This document shows positions 44,744-55,307 of a stretch of DNA of 64,000 bases, piece by piece. The first letter of the stretch is position 1, and the number at the start of each line of letters is the position of its first letter. The notes beneath the pieces were generated by a model. The model was not told the origin of the DNA. It was given only the letters and a program-made list of their open reading frames with translations, and did no database searches. The DNA lies in the NCBI GenBank assembly GCA_022482925.1, contig JAKVOG010000003.1:62001-126000 (forward strand), given 5' to 3'. Position numbers and translations under genes: made by a program. The stretch comes from Selenomonas sp. GTDB taxonomy: Bacteria > Bacillota > Negativicutes > Selenomonadales > Selenomonadaceae.

Positions 44744-45467
44744 TTGTCATGAGTGCATTGTTCAGGCTGATGCCCAGTCCGGCAGCGACCATGGAATAGG
44801 CGGTGTAGTTGTCACTGGTCGTGAATCGGATATCCGGACTGAGATGGTGGGTGTGCAGCAGCCGCTCCAGGTCGGTGTTCTGTTCGGGCAAAGGCTGTAT
44901 GAACGGGCTGCCATTCAATGATTCCAGGGGGAAGCAGGCAGCATTGGCCAGGGGGTGTTCTTTAGGCAGCCAGACGACGAGCTCGTCGCGTTGCAGGGGA
45001 ATCCAGTCGCACTGTCCCTGATATTCGCTGAAAAAGCAGCAGTCAATGGTATGATCGGCCAGCCGTTGCCGGAGGTCATTGTTTCCTGCTTCACATAAGT
45101 CAATCTGGATTCCCGGCCAGTTGGCCTGGAAATGCTGGATGATCTGGGGCAGCCAACTGGCCGCTATGCTGTAATAGGTGCCAATGGTGAGATGACCGGT
45201 ACTGAGTCCGCGTATGTCTGCACAGAGTTGATCCAGTTGTTCCTGCCAGTGGACAAGTTCATGGAAAGCTGGCAGCAGTTGGTGTCCTTCTGTGGTTAGC
45301 TGGACACCGGCGGTGCTGCGAGTGAATAAGGGAAAGCCTGTTTCTTCTTCCATTGTCTTTACCATACGATTGATGCCGGATGGTGTGTACCCGAGCTCTT
45401 CGGCTGCCTGAGAGAAACTGCCGGTTTCAATGATCTTCAATAGAGCGCGACTTTTTTCTGTATCCAT
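44744..45467 (-). pseudogene. LysR-family regulator, 3' end removed at the group II intron
   Basis: Good N-terminal DNA-binding domain (SRALLKIIETGSFSQAAEELGYTPSGINRMVKTMEEETGFPLFTR) and most of the effector domain to AGLGISLNNALMTN. The frame then runs into the intron end; about 45 residues usual for the family are missing. It is divergent from the EamA remnant at 45589, which was probably its target. Confidence 0.85.
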
Positions 45468-45588
45468 CTGCAGCTGCCTCCTTTATGTAATGTGTATATT
45501 ATTCACAGCATATGTGATTTATTTTCGCTTTTTGCATAGCTGATTACATAGTATACTGAGAACCAATAAATTACAAGGGGGTGGGAGC

Positions 45589-45919
45589 ATGAGCAACAGC
45601 TGTGCAGAGTTGCTGTTGGCGGCAGTGATTGCCGCTCGCAGTATTTCGTATCTATTGGAAAAGGTTGGTTTGGAGAGTATTGCTCCGTTTACATTGTTGG
45701 GTATACGCTTCCTGATTGCGTTCGTATTTCTGGGGTTGGTTTTCTGGCAAAAGATTCGGGGAGCTTCGGTCAGAGCCCTCCGGGCTTGGATGGGGATTCT
45801 TGCAGGAACGGATCGATGGATATGGACTGGCAGGTGCAGCGATTATCATTGGAAGCCTGCTGGTCAGTCAGCATCAGATTTCCGAATCGCAGCAGAAGCA
45901 GGAGAAATTTGATGGATGA
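45589..45919 (+). pseudogene. EamA/DMT-family transporter remnant with internal deletion
   Basis: The start reads LLLAAVIAARSISYLLEKVGLESIAPFTLLGIRFLIAFVFLGLVFW, the first two helices of a drug/metabolite transporter. Then, in another frame, come LQERIDGYGLAGAAIIIGSLLVSQ and a charged tail, the last helix of such a protein. About 200 residues between them are gone, so the gene has lost its centre. Confidence 0.8.
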
Positions 45920-45926
45920 TAATAAA

Positions 45927-45965
45927 ATAAGGCACAGTGCCTTATTCAGCAGTGCCTTATTTTAA
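45927..45965. terminator. Bidirectional terminator
   Basis: AAAATAAGGCAC pairs with GTGCCTTATTTT. It lies between the EamA remnant and the convergent TSUP gene and serves both. Confidence 0.85.
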
Positions 45966-46742
45966 GAAAACGATAGCGCCCATTGCCAATGTCAGGATAA
46001 TCAGGATTGGTGGAAGTACCCGTTCCAGGACTGCGCGCTTGATCCGTTTTAGCAGGACAGGTCCGAGAAAAGCACCAATCATGGTTCCGGAGACCAGCAG
46101 GCCGACGAAGGTCCAGTGGATGTTTCCCAGTCCCAGATGGACGAGAAAGCCGGTGATGGAAATCCCGACCAGAACAAATACGGAGGTGCCTACGATTTCC
46201 AGCGGGCGGCAACCCAGTACGGCAAGGCCGGCAACGATAGGCGCGGTTCCGCTTATGCCTACGATGCCGGACATCATGCCGCCCAGAAAGCCATAAGCAA
46301 TCGCTTTGGCTATGGAACGTTTGTCGTGTGGTGCAGTCAGGGAATTGTTTGGTTGGTTGGCATGAGACGGTTTTCGCCGCGAGTTCCGCTCGGACAGCAG
46401 CATCTGCACGCCAAGTGCCAGCAGCAGTAATCCGGTCAGCTTGTTGTACAGGCTGATTGGCAGCAGATCTGAGCAGGATGAGCCTACCAGAGCGCCGATG
46501 ACGGCTCCAAGCAGCATGATGCGTCCCAGATAGGGATTGACGTTGCCTGCTTTCCAATGGCTGAGCGTTCCTATGATGGTAGTCGGGATGATGGTGGCCA
46601 GGGATGTGGCCGCCGCAACAGCTGGTGAGACGTTGAAGAAGGCAGTGAGTATGCCTACATAAATGCCACCACCGCCACCGCCCAGAGAAATGATCAGCAG
46701 TCCAATCAGAAACCCTGCCAGCGGTAATGTAATGAATTCCAT
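45957..46742 (-). CDS. TSUP (TauE/SafE) family permease
   Basis: A 261-residue membrane protein with about eight helices in two halves: GFLIGLLIISLGGGGGGIYVGILTAFFNVSPAVAAATSLATIIPTT and GFLGGMMSGIVGISGTAPIVAGLAVLGCRPLEIVGTSVFVLVGIS. The repeated G-rich helix start and [N/S]P-x-x-A-x-x-TS motif are typical of the family, which moves sulfite, sulfonates or other small anions. Divergent from the LysR gene at 46896, which probably controls it. Confidence 0.88.
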   Translation of the reverse strand: MEFITLPLAGFLIGLLIISLGGGGGGIYVGILTAFFNVSPAVAAATSLATIIPTTIIGTLSHWKAGNVNPYLGRIMLLGAVIGALVGSSCSDLLPISLYNKLTGLLLLALGVQMLLSERNSRRKPSHANQPNNSLTAPHDKRSIAKAIAYGFLGGMMSGIVGISGTAPIVAGLAVLGCRPLEIVGTSVFVLVGISITGFLVHLGLGNIHWTFVGLLVSGTMIGAFLGPVLLKRIKRAVLERVLPPILIILTLAMGAIVFLK

Positions 46743-46859
46743 AAAAAGCCTCCTTGGAGCTAGTCTATTCAGTAAAAGAATCTTGACGCAGATCCTGTTT
46801 CCAAGTAGTATTATAGCGAAGATTGAAACAGATAAAAAACACTTATTATAGCTATTTTA

Positions 46860-46876
46860 CAGTTGTATTGCAACTG
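46860..46876. promoter_or_regulatory. Candidate LysR operator between TSUP and LysR genes
   Basis: CAGTTG-TATTG-CAACTG, a perfect 6-bp dyad with 5-base centre, 20 bases before the LysR start and within the divergent region. Confidence 0.55.
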
Positions 46877-46895
46877 CTTATGGAGGCATAAAATT

Positions 46896-47816
46896 ATGGA
46901 TATCCGTCAACTAAGCTATTTTCTGGCAGTAGTTGAAGAGGGGCTGGTCACGAAAGCGGCGGAGCGGCTGCACATCACGCAGTCACCACTGAGCCAGCAG
47001 ATGATTACCCTGGAAAAGGAAATGGGCGTGAAGCTTTTTCAACGGACCAAAAAGCATATCGGGTTGACGTCTGCCGGGCAGGTCTTGAAGCGTCGGGCGG
47101 AGCAGATTCTGGATATGGCACATTCGACCGTGAATGAGGTCCGTGAGACCGGAGAGGGGATTTGCGGCAAGCTGACAATCGGGATTATCCACTCGTCCGG
47201 GCGGTTATTGCTGCCAGAGCGGATCCAGACATTCCATGAACAGTATCCGCGGGTATCGTTTGACCTGCGGCAGGGGGATCCGGCACATATCCTGGAATTG
47301 ATGCGGCTGAGGCTGGTGGATCTTGGCTTTGTGCGTTTGCCGGTGGATACGGAGTTGTATGAGCAGATCCCGATTCCGACTGAGGCGATCGTGATGCTGA
47401 TGCGTCCATCCTATATGAAGGATACCGAGGCGCAGATGTCACTGCTGGAGGTGGGAGATGCCCCTTTGCTGCTTCATCGGCGATATGAACGATTGGTACG
47501 GGAATATTTCGAGGCCCATCAACGGACACCAAATGTTTTGTGTGTCAGTGATGAACTGATTCCTCTGCTGACCTGGGCAGACTGTGGCCTGGGGGTGGCG
47601 GTTGTTCCGCAATTCGCTTCTCATTTTGTCATGGATGATCTGTGTGTGAAGCAGCTATCAGAGCCTGTGCTGAGCACATCCAGTACATTGATCTGGCGCA
47701 AGGGAGATGATTTGTCGATGGCAGCCACGCATTTCATCGAGCTATTTCGTGAGGAAGAAATGATGAAAAAGAAGGATTTGGGGCAGGGAAAGGCTGCCTT
47801 GATGACGAAAGCATAA
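46896..47816 (+). CDS. LysR-family transcriptional regulator
   Basis: A 306-residue regulator: MDIRQLSYFLAVVEEGLVTKAAERLHITQSPLSQQMITLEKEMGVKLFQRTKKHIGLTSAGQVL is a full DNA-binding domain, followed by an intact effector domain (GKLTIGIIHSSGRLLLPERIQTFHEQYPRVSFDLRQG; LTWADCGLGVAVVPQF). The ATG at 46896 has GGAGG before it; the longer frame to 46863 covers the operator. The only complete LysR gene of five in the window. Likely controls the divergent TSUP permease. Confidence 0.92.
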   Translation: MDIRQLSYFLAVVEEGLVTKAAERLHITQSPLSQQMITLEKEMGVKLFQRTKKHIGLTSAGQVLKRRAEQILDMAHSTVNEVRETGEGICGKLTIGIIHSSGRLLLPERIQTFHEQYPRVSFDLRQGDPAHILELMRLRLVDLGFVRLPVDTELYEQIPIPTEAIVMLMRPSYMKDTEAQMSLLEVGDAPLLLHRRYERLVREYFEAHQRTPNVLCVSDELIPLLTWADCGLGVAVVPQFASHFVMDDLCVKQLSEPVLSTSSTLIWRKGDDLSMAATHFIELFREEEMMKKKDLGQGKAALMTKA

Positions 47817-47855
47817 CGATGGTTATATCGCATCATGATAGGAGATATTTTGGCT

Positions 47856-49052
47856 ATGAGTAAGAAGATATTTGAAGAGGATGTAATGTGCAGGGAATGC
47901 AGGGCCATAGTACAGTCGTGTGAGCCATTCAAGGATGGCTTTGGTATCGTGCTGGACCAGACCGTGTTCTTTCCGGAAGGCGGCGGACAGCTTAGCGATA
48001 GTGGCTGGCTGATTGTCGGGGACCAGCGGATTCCGGTGGGTCATGTGCGCATACAGGATGAGGTTATCCTGCATGAAACGACTCAGGCCATTTCAGTCGG
48101 TACAGAGGTAGTGGCTGTGCTGGACTGGCCGGTTCGGTTTGACCACATGCAGCAGCATTGTGGAGAGCATCTGCTTTCGTATGCATTCTGGAAGCTTTTT
48201 CAGGCAGACAATGTGGGCTTCCATATGAATCCGGAACTGGTGACCATCGATCTGAATAAAGAGGTAAGCGCCGAGGAGGTGCGCCAGGCTGAAGAAATGG
48301 TCAATCAGCAGATTCAGGAGGACCGGGACATCCATGCGGAATGGATGGCGCATACCGAGGCAGCAAAGCTTACGATGCGGAAATTCAATGAGAAGATCAC
48401 CGGACTTTTACGTATTGTGAGTGTGGAGGGCAGTGATGTCTGTACCTGCTGTGGCACTCATCCGCCAACGACCGGTATGGTCGGACTGGTTAAGGTGCTG
48501 AAGGCGGAAAAGCATAAGGACGGCTCACGGATTTCGTTCCTGTGCGGGCGGCTGGCCTTGCAGCTCATCAATCAGCGGATGGACGCACTGAGCGAGGCCG
48601 CCCGGGCCCTTTCCATCCGGGATGAAGAGATTGGGGATGGCGTAAGCCGCCAAAGCGAAGAGATCCGGCAGCTTAAAGAGAAGCTGCACGAACGGAACCA
48701 GCAGCTTCTCGAAGGCAGAGTGCGGGATCTGCTGGCTGACGCTCAACCGGATGCAGATGGACGGGTACGCCTGACGGTCTTGTCAGATGACCTGGAAGCA
48801 GCGGAGGCGAAGGCACTGGCTCAACGGCTGGCCGAAGTGCCAAAGGCTCGGGCCGTCGTTGCCTATGAAAGCAAAGGCCGGGTGAACTATCTGATTGCGC
48901 TCGGGGCAGGTAATACGGAAAATGGCAAGGAACTGCTGCAGCAGGTCAATACGCTGCTGGGAGGCCGTGGTGGCGGACGGATGGATTTTGGCCAGGGCAG
49001 TGCACCGACACAGTCAGGCTGGCAGGATCGACTGCAGAAACTTCTGGCGTAA
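47856..49052 (+). CDS. Alanyl-tRNA editing protein, AlaX-L type
   Basis: About 398 residues; trans-editing factor that clears Ser or Gly from mischarged tRNA-Ala. The editing core has FFPEGGGQLSDSGWL, HMQQHCGEHLLSYAF (HxxxH zinc motif) and VCTCCGTHPPTTGMVGLVKV (Cys-x3-His part). A coiled-coil follows (EEIRQLKEKLHERNQQLLEG), then a DHHA1 domain ending LLGGRGGGRMDFGQGSAP. The ATG at 47856 is favoured (AGGAGA 10 bases upstream) over one at 47835. It follows the LysR gene by 40 bases and may share its transcript. Confidence 0.92.
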   Translation: MSKKIFEEDVMCRECRAIVQSCEPFKDGFGIVLDQTVFFPEGGGQLSDSGWLIVGDQRIPVGHVRIQDEVILHETTQAISVGTEVVAVLDWPVRFDHMQQHCGEHLLSYAFWKLFQADNVGFHMNPELVTIDLNKEVSAEEVRQAEEMVNQQIQEDRDIHAEWMAHTEAAKLTMRKFNEKITGLLRIVSVEGSDVCTCCGTHPPTTGMVGLVKVLKAEKHKDGSRISFLCGRLALQLINQRMDALSEAARALSIRDEEIGDGVSRQSEEIRQLKEKLHERNQQLLEGRVRDLLADAQPDADGRVRLTVLSDDLEAAEAKALAQRLAEVPKARAVVAYESKGRVNYLIALGAGNTENGKELLQQVNTLLGGRGGGRMDFGQGSAPTQSGWQDRLQKLLA

Positions 49053-49076
49053 ATCGTTTTTGATGGGAATTAAAAA

Positions 49077-49115
49077 ACATCCCCAATGGTAATGCTGTTT
49101 ACCATCGGGGATGTT
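49077..49115. terminator. Bidirectional terminator between AlaX and GH1 genes
   Basis: AACATCCCC-ATGGTAA pairs with TTACCAT-GGGGATGTT, one bulge in each arm, between convergent genes. Confidence 0.85.
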
Positions 49116-49127
49116 CTGATTTATTTT

Positions 49128-50618
<1,491 letters not shown>

Positions 50619-50712
50619 ATGCGATAGGGAAATGAGGCGTTTTGCGGGCAAACTGGTACTTAAGTAGCAAAAAAAGAGGTACAGGTGGGGCAGACCTGGA
50701 ACTTTTGACTCG

Positions 50713-51561
50713 TTATTTGAGATTGCGGGTGTCAAGATAGGGAAGGTTATCCCGGATGTATTGGAGATTCTGAGGATAGTCGGCTTTGAACAGGCAGCTG
50801 TAGAGCAGGTCCAGTGTGTACTGCATGGCCAGATTGGATGCGAATTGGGCAATGCGGTGCCGTAGGTTCTCCTTATCACTGATGTACAGCTGGTAGTCCG
50901 TAGCCTTTGCCAGCCGGGGATTGCCGGCACGTCCAATCCAGATGGTGGTGACCTGTCGTTCATGGAATATCTTCAACAGATCCGACAGAAATCCGATCTG
51001 CCCGGAATAGGAAAGGATCAGGGCAACGGAGTCCCTGTCGGTCATGAGCGCCTGACAGCGCTGCTTATATTCGGATTCATTGAAGCTGATCTGATATCCA
51101 AGACTCATCAGACGCAGCTGGAAGTTTTCAGCCAGGCTGCTGTTCTGTGCCTGGGCAAAGATGGCAATATGATTCGCTTTCTGCAGCCGCAGGACAATCT
51201 CCCAGAGTGTATCCATCTGGAGTGATGCGACCGTATCCTTGATTGTATCGATGTAGAGCTGCTGCAGTTTATGCGCGACGGCTTTTTGGCTGTCTTTTTC
51301 ATTGAACGGGAAGTTGGTATCGACGGTATTAGGGGAGAGCCGTTGATCCTGCGCCAATCGAACCTTGAGCTCCTTGAAACCGGTGAGTCCCAGTTTCTTG
51401 CAGAAGCGCAGGATCATGGACTTGGATACATAGGCTGCTTTGACGACATCCCGCAGATTTCCGTTGAGTACCATATCGGTATGTTTTTCGATAAAAGTCG
51501 CAAATTGTCGTTCAGAAGTGGTCAGCGTATCTTCGTATTTCAGTCGTTGGAATATATTCAT
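50713..51561 (-). CDS. RpiR/MurR-family regulator with SIS domain
   Basis: About 282 residues. N-terminal HTH_6: TTSERQFATFIEKHTDMVLNGNLRDVVKAAYVSKSMILRFCKKLGLTGFKELKVRLAQDQ. C-terminal sugar isomerase (SIS) domain: LWEIVLRLQKANHIAIFAQAQNSSLAENFQLRLMSLGYQI and DRDSVALILSYSGQIGFLSDLLKI. The SIS domain binds a phosphosugar. Being just upstream of the 6-phospho-beta-glucosidase, it is the likely regulator of that gene. The start at 51561 begins the family's usual N-terminus; the longer upstream frame is not family-like. Confidence 0.9.
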   Translation of the reverse strand: MNIFQRLKYEDTLTTSERQFATFIEKHTDMVLNGNLRDVVKAAYVSKSMILRFCKKLGLTGFKELKVRLAQDQRLSPNTVDTNFPFNEKDSQKAVAHKLQQLYIDTIKDTVASLQMDTLWEIVLRLQKANHIAIFAQAQNSSLAENFQLRLMSLGYQISFNESEYKQRCQALMTDRDSVALILSYSGQIGFLSDLLKIFHERQVTTIWIGRAGNPRLAKATDYQLYISDKENLRHRIAQFASNLAMQYTLDLLYSCLFKADYPQNLQYIRDNLPYLDTRNLK

Positions 51562-51764
51562 GGCAGGCCCTTTCTTTGGAAACGTTATTTCAGTAGTCAG
51601 CTGGCTTATAGGATTCATTATACAACGTTGGGCAATGACGGTCCAAGTCCCGCTGCTATTTCTGGTCATGCATTTACGGGCTCGTGCCGGCAGGTTTTTC
51701 CCGGAGCATGTCGAATGATATAGAAAAAGTAAGGGACTGAAATGATTAATGGAGGATGATAGGA

Positions 51765-52172
51765 ATGGAACTTCGGCCAATCGGCTGCATTCATAGCAGC
51801 TACAAGACATTAGCTGATGCGCCAAGACAGGGGCGCTGGTCTGAGGAGATCGTGCAGCTGGAAATCTATGCAGCGTATGAAGATGGGCTGCTGGGAATTG
51901 GGAAGCATCAGTACCTGATTATCCTGTATGAGGCAGATCGTGCTGACCACAGCCGATTGCAGGCCATCCCCTGTGGCGGTACGGCAAAGACTGGCGTGTT
52001 TTCCTGCCGTACACCGAATCGCCCCAATCCTATCCTGTTCTGCGTGGCAGAACTGATCGATTGTCAGGGACGGTTCCTCACGGTGCGGGGCGTGGAAGCA
52101 CTTGACGGCAGTCCGTTGCTGGACATCAAGCCGTATATCGCTGCATTGGATGGCCAACCTAAAACCGATTAA
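51765..52172 (+). CDS. TrmO-type (TsaA/YaeB) tRNA methyltransferase domain protein
   Basis: 135 residues: MELRPIGCIHSSYKTLADAPRQGRWSEEIVQLEIYAAYEDGLLGI start, then GVFSCRTPNRPNPILFCVAELIDCQG (the R-x-P-x-RPNPI motif that binds S-adenosylmethionine) and GVEALDGSPLLDIKPYI. TrmO methylates N6-threonylcarbamoyladenosine in tRNA; short single-domain forms like this may act on another substrate. GGAGG lies 9 bases before the ATG. Confidence 0.85.
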   Translation: MELRPIGCIHSSYKTLADAPRQGRWSEEIVQLEIYAAYEDGLLGIGKHQYLIILYEADRADHSRLQAIPCGGTAKTGVFSCRTPNRPNPILFCVAELIDCQGRFLTVRGVEALDGSPLLDIKPYIAALDGQPKTD

Positions 52173-52215
52173 ATATATCGATACAAGGAGTGCAGGATGA
52201 TGGGACTCATTAAAG

Positions 52216-52284
52216 AAGAATGCCCGGATATGGTAGGGAAATGTAGTGACCCCATAAAGTTACCATATCCGGGCGTTCTTTTTT
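52216..52284. terminator. Long-stem bidirectional terminator
   Basis: 20-bp arms AAGAATGCCCGGATATGGTA and its complement (one G-T pair) around a 25-base loop, with TTTTTT after it. It lies between the TrmO-type gene and the convergent dxs-like gene. Confidence 0.85.
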
Positions 52285-52285
52285 G

Positions 52286-53874
52286 TTAGCGTAAAGCGAG
52301 GATGTCTTCGGCAATCTGGTCAGGTGTCAGGTGATTTTCTTTGGCCAGTTCATTCGGATCATAGCGGTCGTAGAATTTCTTTTCCAGACCGAAATTCAGG
52401 ACACGCATGGAATCTTTGCCATAGAAGCGGGCAATCTTCTCGCCAAAGCCGCCATCGAGGATGCCGTCCTCCAGGGTTACGACAATATCGTGATCCTGTT
52501 TAAGCTGTTCAAGCAGGGCTGTATCCTGACCGGAGATGAAGCGCGGATTGATGATCGTGGCTTCGATGCCATGCTGCAGCAGGCGTGCGGCCGTCTCTTC
52601 GGCAAGACCATAGAAGCTGCCGAGGCCGAGCAAGGCTACCTTGCTGCCTTTTTGCGTGATCTCATAGGTGTTGAGGGAATCGTAGCTTTGCTGTACCGGA
52701 CGGTCGCTGGAACCAATCATTGGTGTCGGGACGCGGATGGCAACCGGGTGATCCGTCTGATTGATGGACCAGTCCAGCATAGCTTCATATTCCTCTGGGG
52801 AGGTTGGGGCCAGATAAACGAGATTCGGGATATTGGACAACAGCGGGATGTCATAGATGCCAAGATGCGTTACATCATTCATTCCGTAGAGCGAGGCCAT
52901 GAATACGAGGAACGTGGCTGGATTGTTGTTGATGCAGACATCCTAGGAAATCTGGTCGAAGGTCCGCTGCAGGAACGTGCTGTAGGTGCCGAATACCGCA
53001 TGAGCACCGTTCCTGGCAAGGCCCGAGGCCATAGCCACGGCCTGCTCCTCGGCGATACCGACATCAATGAACTGTGAGCCGGCAACCTCACGGCGGTCTT
53101 TCGTGAAGCCCATAACAGTTGGAACCGCCGCGGTAATGACGGCCAGTTTCTTATCGGATTTCATCCGGTCGAGCAGATAGGAGGCCGTCTGCTCAGCATA
53201 GGGATCGACAAAGGCTTGTTTCACTTCGCCGGTTTCAATATCGAACGGCATGTGCCAATGCCAGTCCTCTTTATTTTCCTCGGCTGGACGATACCCTTTG
53301 CCCTTTTGGGTGACAATATGGACGACGACCGGATGGTCGATGTCTTTGACCTCATGGAAAGCAGCAATCAGGGCTTCTGTATCATTTCCATCAGCGACAA
53401 AGCGATAATCGAGTCCCATGGCCTTGAACAGGTTTTGATCCGATTGGCCGTTGGATTCACGCAACTCGCGGAAAGCTCTATACATTCCACCGTGGACTTC
53501 GGCAATCGATTGATCGTTATCATTGAACACGATGATGAAGTTCGTACCAAGCTCACCTACGTAGTCAAGACCTTCGAATGCTTCACCGCCACTCATTGAG
53601 CCATAGCCGATGATGGCGATGATGTTCTCGTGCATGCCTTTGAGGTCACGGGCTTTGGCCAGACCGGACGCCAGACTGATTGAGGTAGAGGTGTGCCCAA
53701 CGTTGAAAAAGTCATGTGTGCTCTCTGCTGGATTCGTGTAACCGGAGACGTCGTCATAGTGATCTTCATAGAGATAGGCGTCCTTGCGACCGGTCAGCAT
53801 CTTATGCGGATAGGCCTGATGCGAGACATCGAAGACCAGTTTGTCCTCTAGGATTTTGTCATTTTTTAGGTCTC
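52286..53874 (-). pseudogene. DXS-like transketolase-family gene, 5' truncated with in-frame stop
   Basis: Strong resemblance to 1-deoxy-D-xylulose-5-phosphate synthase: KLVFDVSHQAYPHKMLTGR, GYGSMSGGEAFEGLDYVG (thiamine diphosphate GDG-like site, here GYGSMSGGEA), NDNDQSIAEVHGG, KGKGYRPAEEN, SQFIDVGIAEEQAVAMASGLARNG, and a transketolase C-domain. The first 55-60 residues (the GGHxxxNLGVVE region) are missing: a stop lies directly before DLKNDKILEDK. Within the gene a TAG at 52943-52945 replaces a codon in the same frame (FDQIS-stop-DVCINNN). Two independent lesions make it a real pseudogene. Confidence 0.85.
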
Positions 53875-54070
53875 ACATCATTGACAAATCTACATTTTTT
53901 ATGATCGTTTTTGTTGATTGCTATTATTTCCTTACAGCTGGTTCATACGATAAAGGCATAACGGATTATGTTTGATAAGTATTGGCGATTGGTCATGTTT
54001 GGGTGCATAATAACAGATAGGTGTAACTAGTGATCAGAACTGGATTCATAGTTCCTGAAAGGAAGAATAT
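53875..54070. other. Intergenic region between dxs-like gene and MBL-fold gene
   Basis: About 195 AT-rich bases. No open frame, hairpin or convincing operator is seen. It is where the promoter and 5' end of the dxs-like gene would have been. Confidence 0.4.
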
Positions 54071-55186
54071 ATGCAGAGACGCGAGTTTATCTTAGGCGGG
54101 CTGGCGCTGTCGGGGGCTCTGGCGACTGGTGTGCTTTACCGTTATCCATGGGAGGCCTTTGGTCAGACTCCAAAAGGAGAACATTTGCTACGGGTACAGC
54201 AGTCGCCACATTATCAGAACGGGCAGTTTGTCTGTTTGGAGCCGGTAGAGGTGATGATTGGCCAGGAAAGTACATGGTCTGCTACCTGGAAGTTTCTGTT
54301 TGGTGATAAGACAGGCAGGACACCGGATCAGCCACTGCCAAGCCAGAAAACGGATTTGTACGGCCTCCCATTGGAGGAAGACCTGGTGGTCTGGCTGGGA
54401 CATTCGAGTTTTTATCTGCAATTGTGCGGTCGGCGTATCCTGATCGATCCCGTGTTCTCGGATTATGCGTCGCCGGTCTTTTTTGTGAATCGTGCATTCC
54501 CAGGTACCAATATCTATCAGGCAGCTGATTTCCCTGAGATCGACCTGGTGGCAATCACGCATGACCATTGGGATCATCTGGACTATCCTACCCTAATGGC
54601 TTTGCAGGATAAGATCAAGCAGTTCGTTTGCCCGTTGGGCGTGAGCAGCCACCTGGAAAAGTGGGGCTTCCAGCCCGGACAGATCCATGAGGGGGATTGG
54701 TATGATGAGATCCGGCTGGGCGAGGATTTTTCAGTGCATGTGCTGCCCTCACAGCATTTTTCTGGTCGCTCGTTGACGAGGAACCAGACCGAATGGTGTG
54801 GATTTGCGTTCCTGACGCCGACGCATCATGTCTATTGCAGCGGAGATGGCGGCTATGGCAGTCATTTTGCGGAAATCGGCCGGCGTTTTGCCGGAGTGGG
54901 TGGTTTTGATCTTGCCTTGATGGAGAATGGCCAATACAATGAGGACTGGGCCAAGATTCATATGTTCCCGGAGCAATCGGCACAGGCAGCTGCTGAGGTC
55001 GGAGCTCGTGCAGCATTGCCGATGCATGATGGTAAGTTTGCGCTTGCACGACACACCTGGCAGGAACCATTCGAGCGGTTTACGGCTGCGGCAGCAGACT
55101 ATGATTATGCATGCTATACGCCAATGTTGGGACAGACGGTCCCAATCGGTGTGCCCGGACAGTCCTTTGTGCCGTGGTGGCGATAA
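54071..55186 (+). CDS. Exported MBL-fold hydrolase (UlaG/NAPE-PLD-like) with Tat-type signal
   Basis: A 371-residue metallo-beta-lactamase-fold protein. The N-terminus QRREFILGGLALSGALATG is a typical twin-arginine signal. Metal motif AITHDHWDHLDYPT (HxHxDH), further ligands in SQHFSGRS, CSGDGGYG and MHDGKFAL. The pattern WLGHSSFYLQLCGRRILIDPVFSDYASP and the lipid-type layout place it with NAPE-PLD/UlaG-like enzymes that cleave phosphodiesters or lactones; substrate unknown. Start follows GAAAGGAAG. A terminator follows at 55212. Confidence 0.88.
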   Translation: MQRREFILGGLALSGALATGVLYRYPWEAFGQTPKGEHLLRVQQSPHYQNGQFVCLEPVEVMIGQESTWSATWKFLFGDKTGRTPDQPLPSQKTDLYGLPLEEDLVVWLGHSSFYLQLCGRRILIDPVFSDYASPVFFVNRAFPGTNIYQAADFPEIDLVAITHDHWDHLDYPTLMALQDKIKQFVCPLGVSSHLEKWGFQPGQIHEGDWYDEIRLGEDFSVHVLPSQHFSGRSLTRNQTEWCGFAFLTPTHHVYCSGDGGYGSHFAEIGRRFAGVGGFDLALMENGQYNEDWAKIHMFPEQSAQAAAEVGARAALPMHDGKFALARHTWQEPFERFTAAAADYDYACYTPMLGQTVPIGVPGQSFVPWWR

Positions 55187-55211
55187 AGAAGCGGAGATTA
55201 ATAGACTGGAA

Positions 55212-55254
55212 GAGGGTGGTGCACGAAAGCGATTTCGTACGGCACCCTCTTTTT
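55212..55254 (+). terminator. Terminator of the MBL-fold gene
   Basis: GAGGGTGGTGC / GGCACCCTC outer stem and CGAAA / TTTCG inner stem, followed by TTTTT. Confidence 0.9.
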
Positions 55255-55292
55255 GCCTAACTGTGGTTGAACGATCTTGGAGATGAGGATTC

Positions 55293-55307
55293 GAATCTTT
55301 ATTTATG
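55293..55307. repeat. Direct repeat flanking IS30, left copy
   Basis: GAATCTTTATTTATG, repeated exactly at 56528-56542 on the other side of the IS30 element. A 15-base target duplication. Confidence 0.85.

Noticed and set aside
52199-52290. Small open frame after the TrmO-type gene
   Set aside because: It is formed almost wholly by the arms of the long terminator hairpin and has no family resemblance.
52943-52945. TAG in the dxs-like gene as a recoded codon
   Set aside because: No recoding signal is seen and the gene also lacks its 5' end, so a plain nonsense mutation is the better reading.
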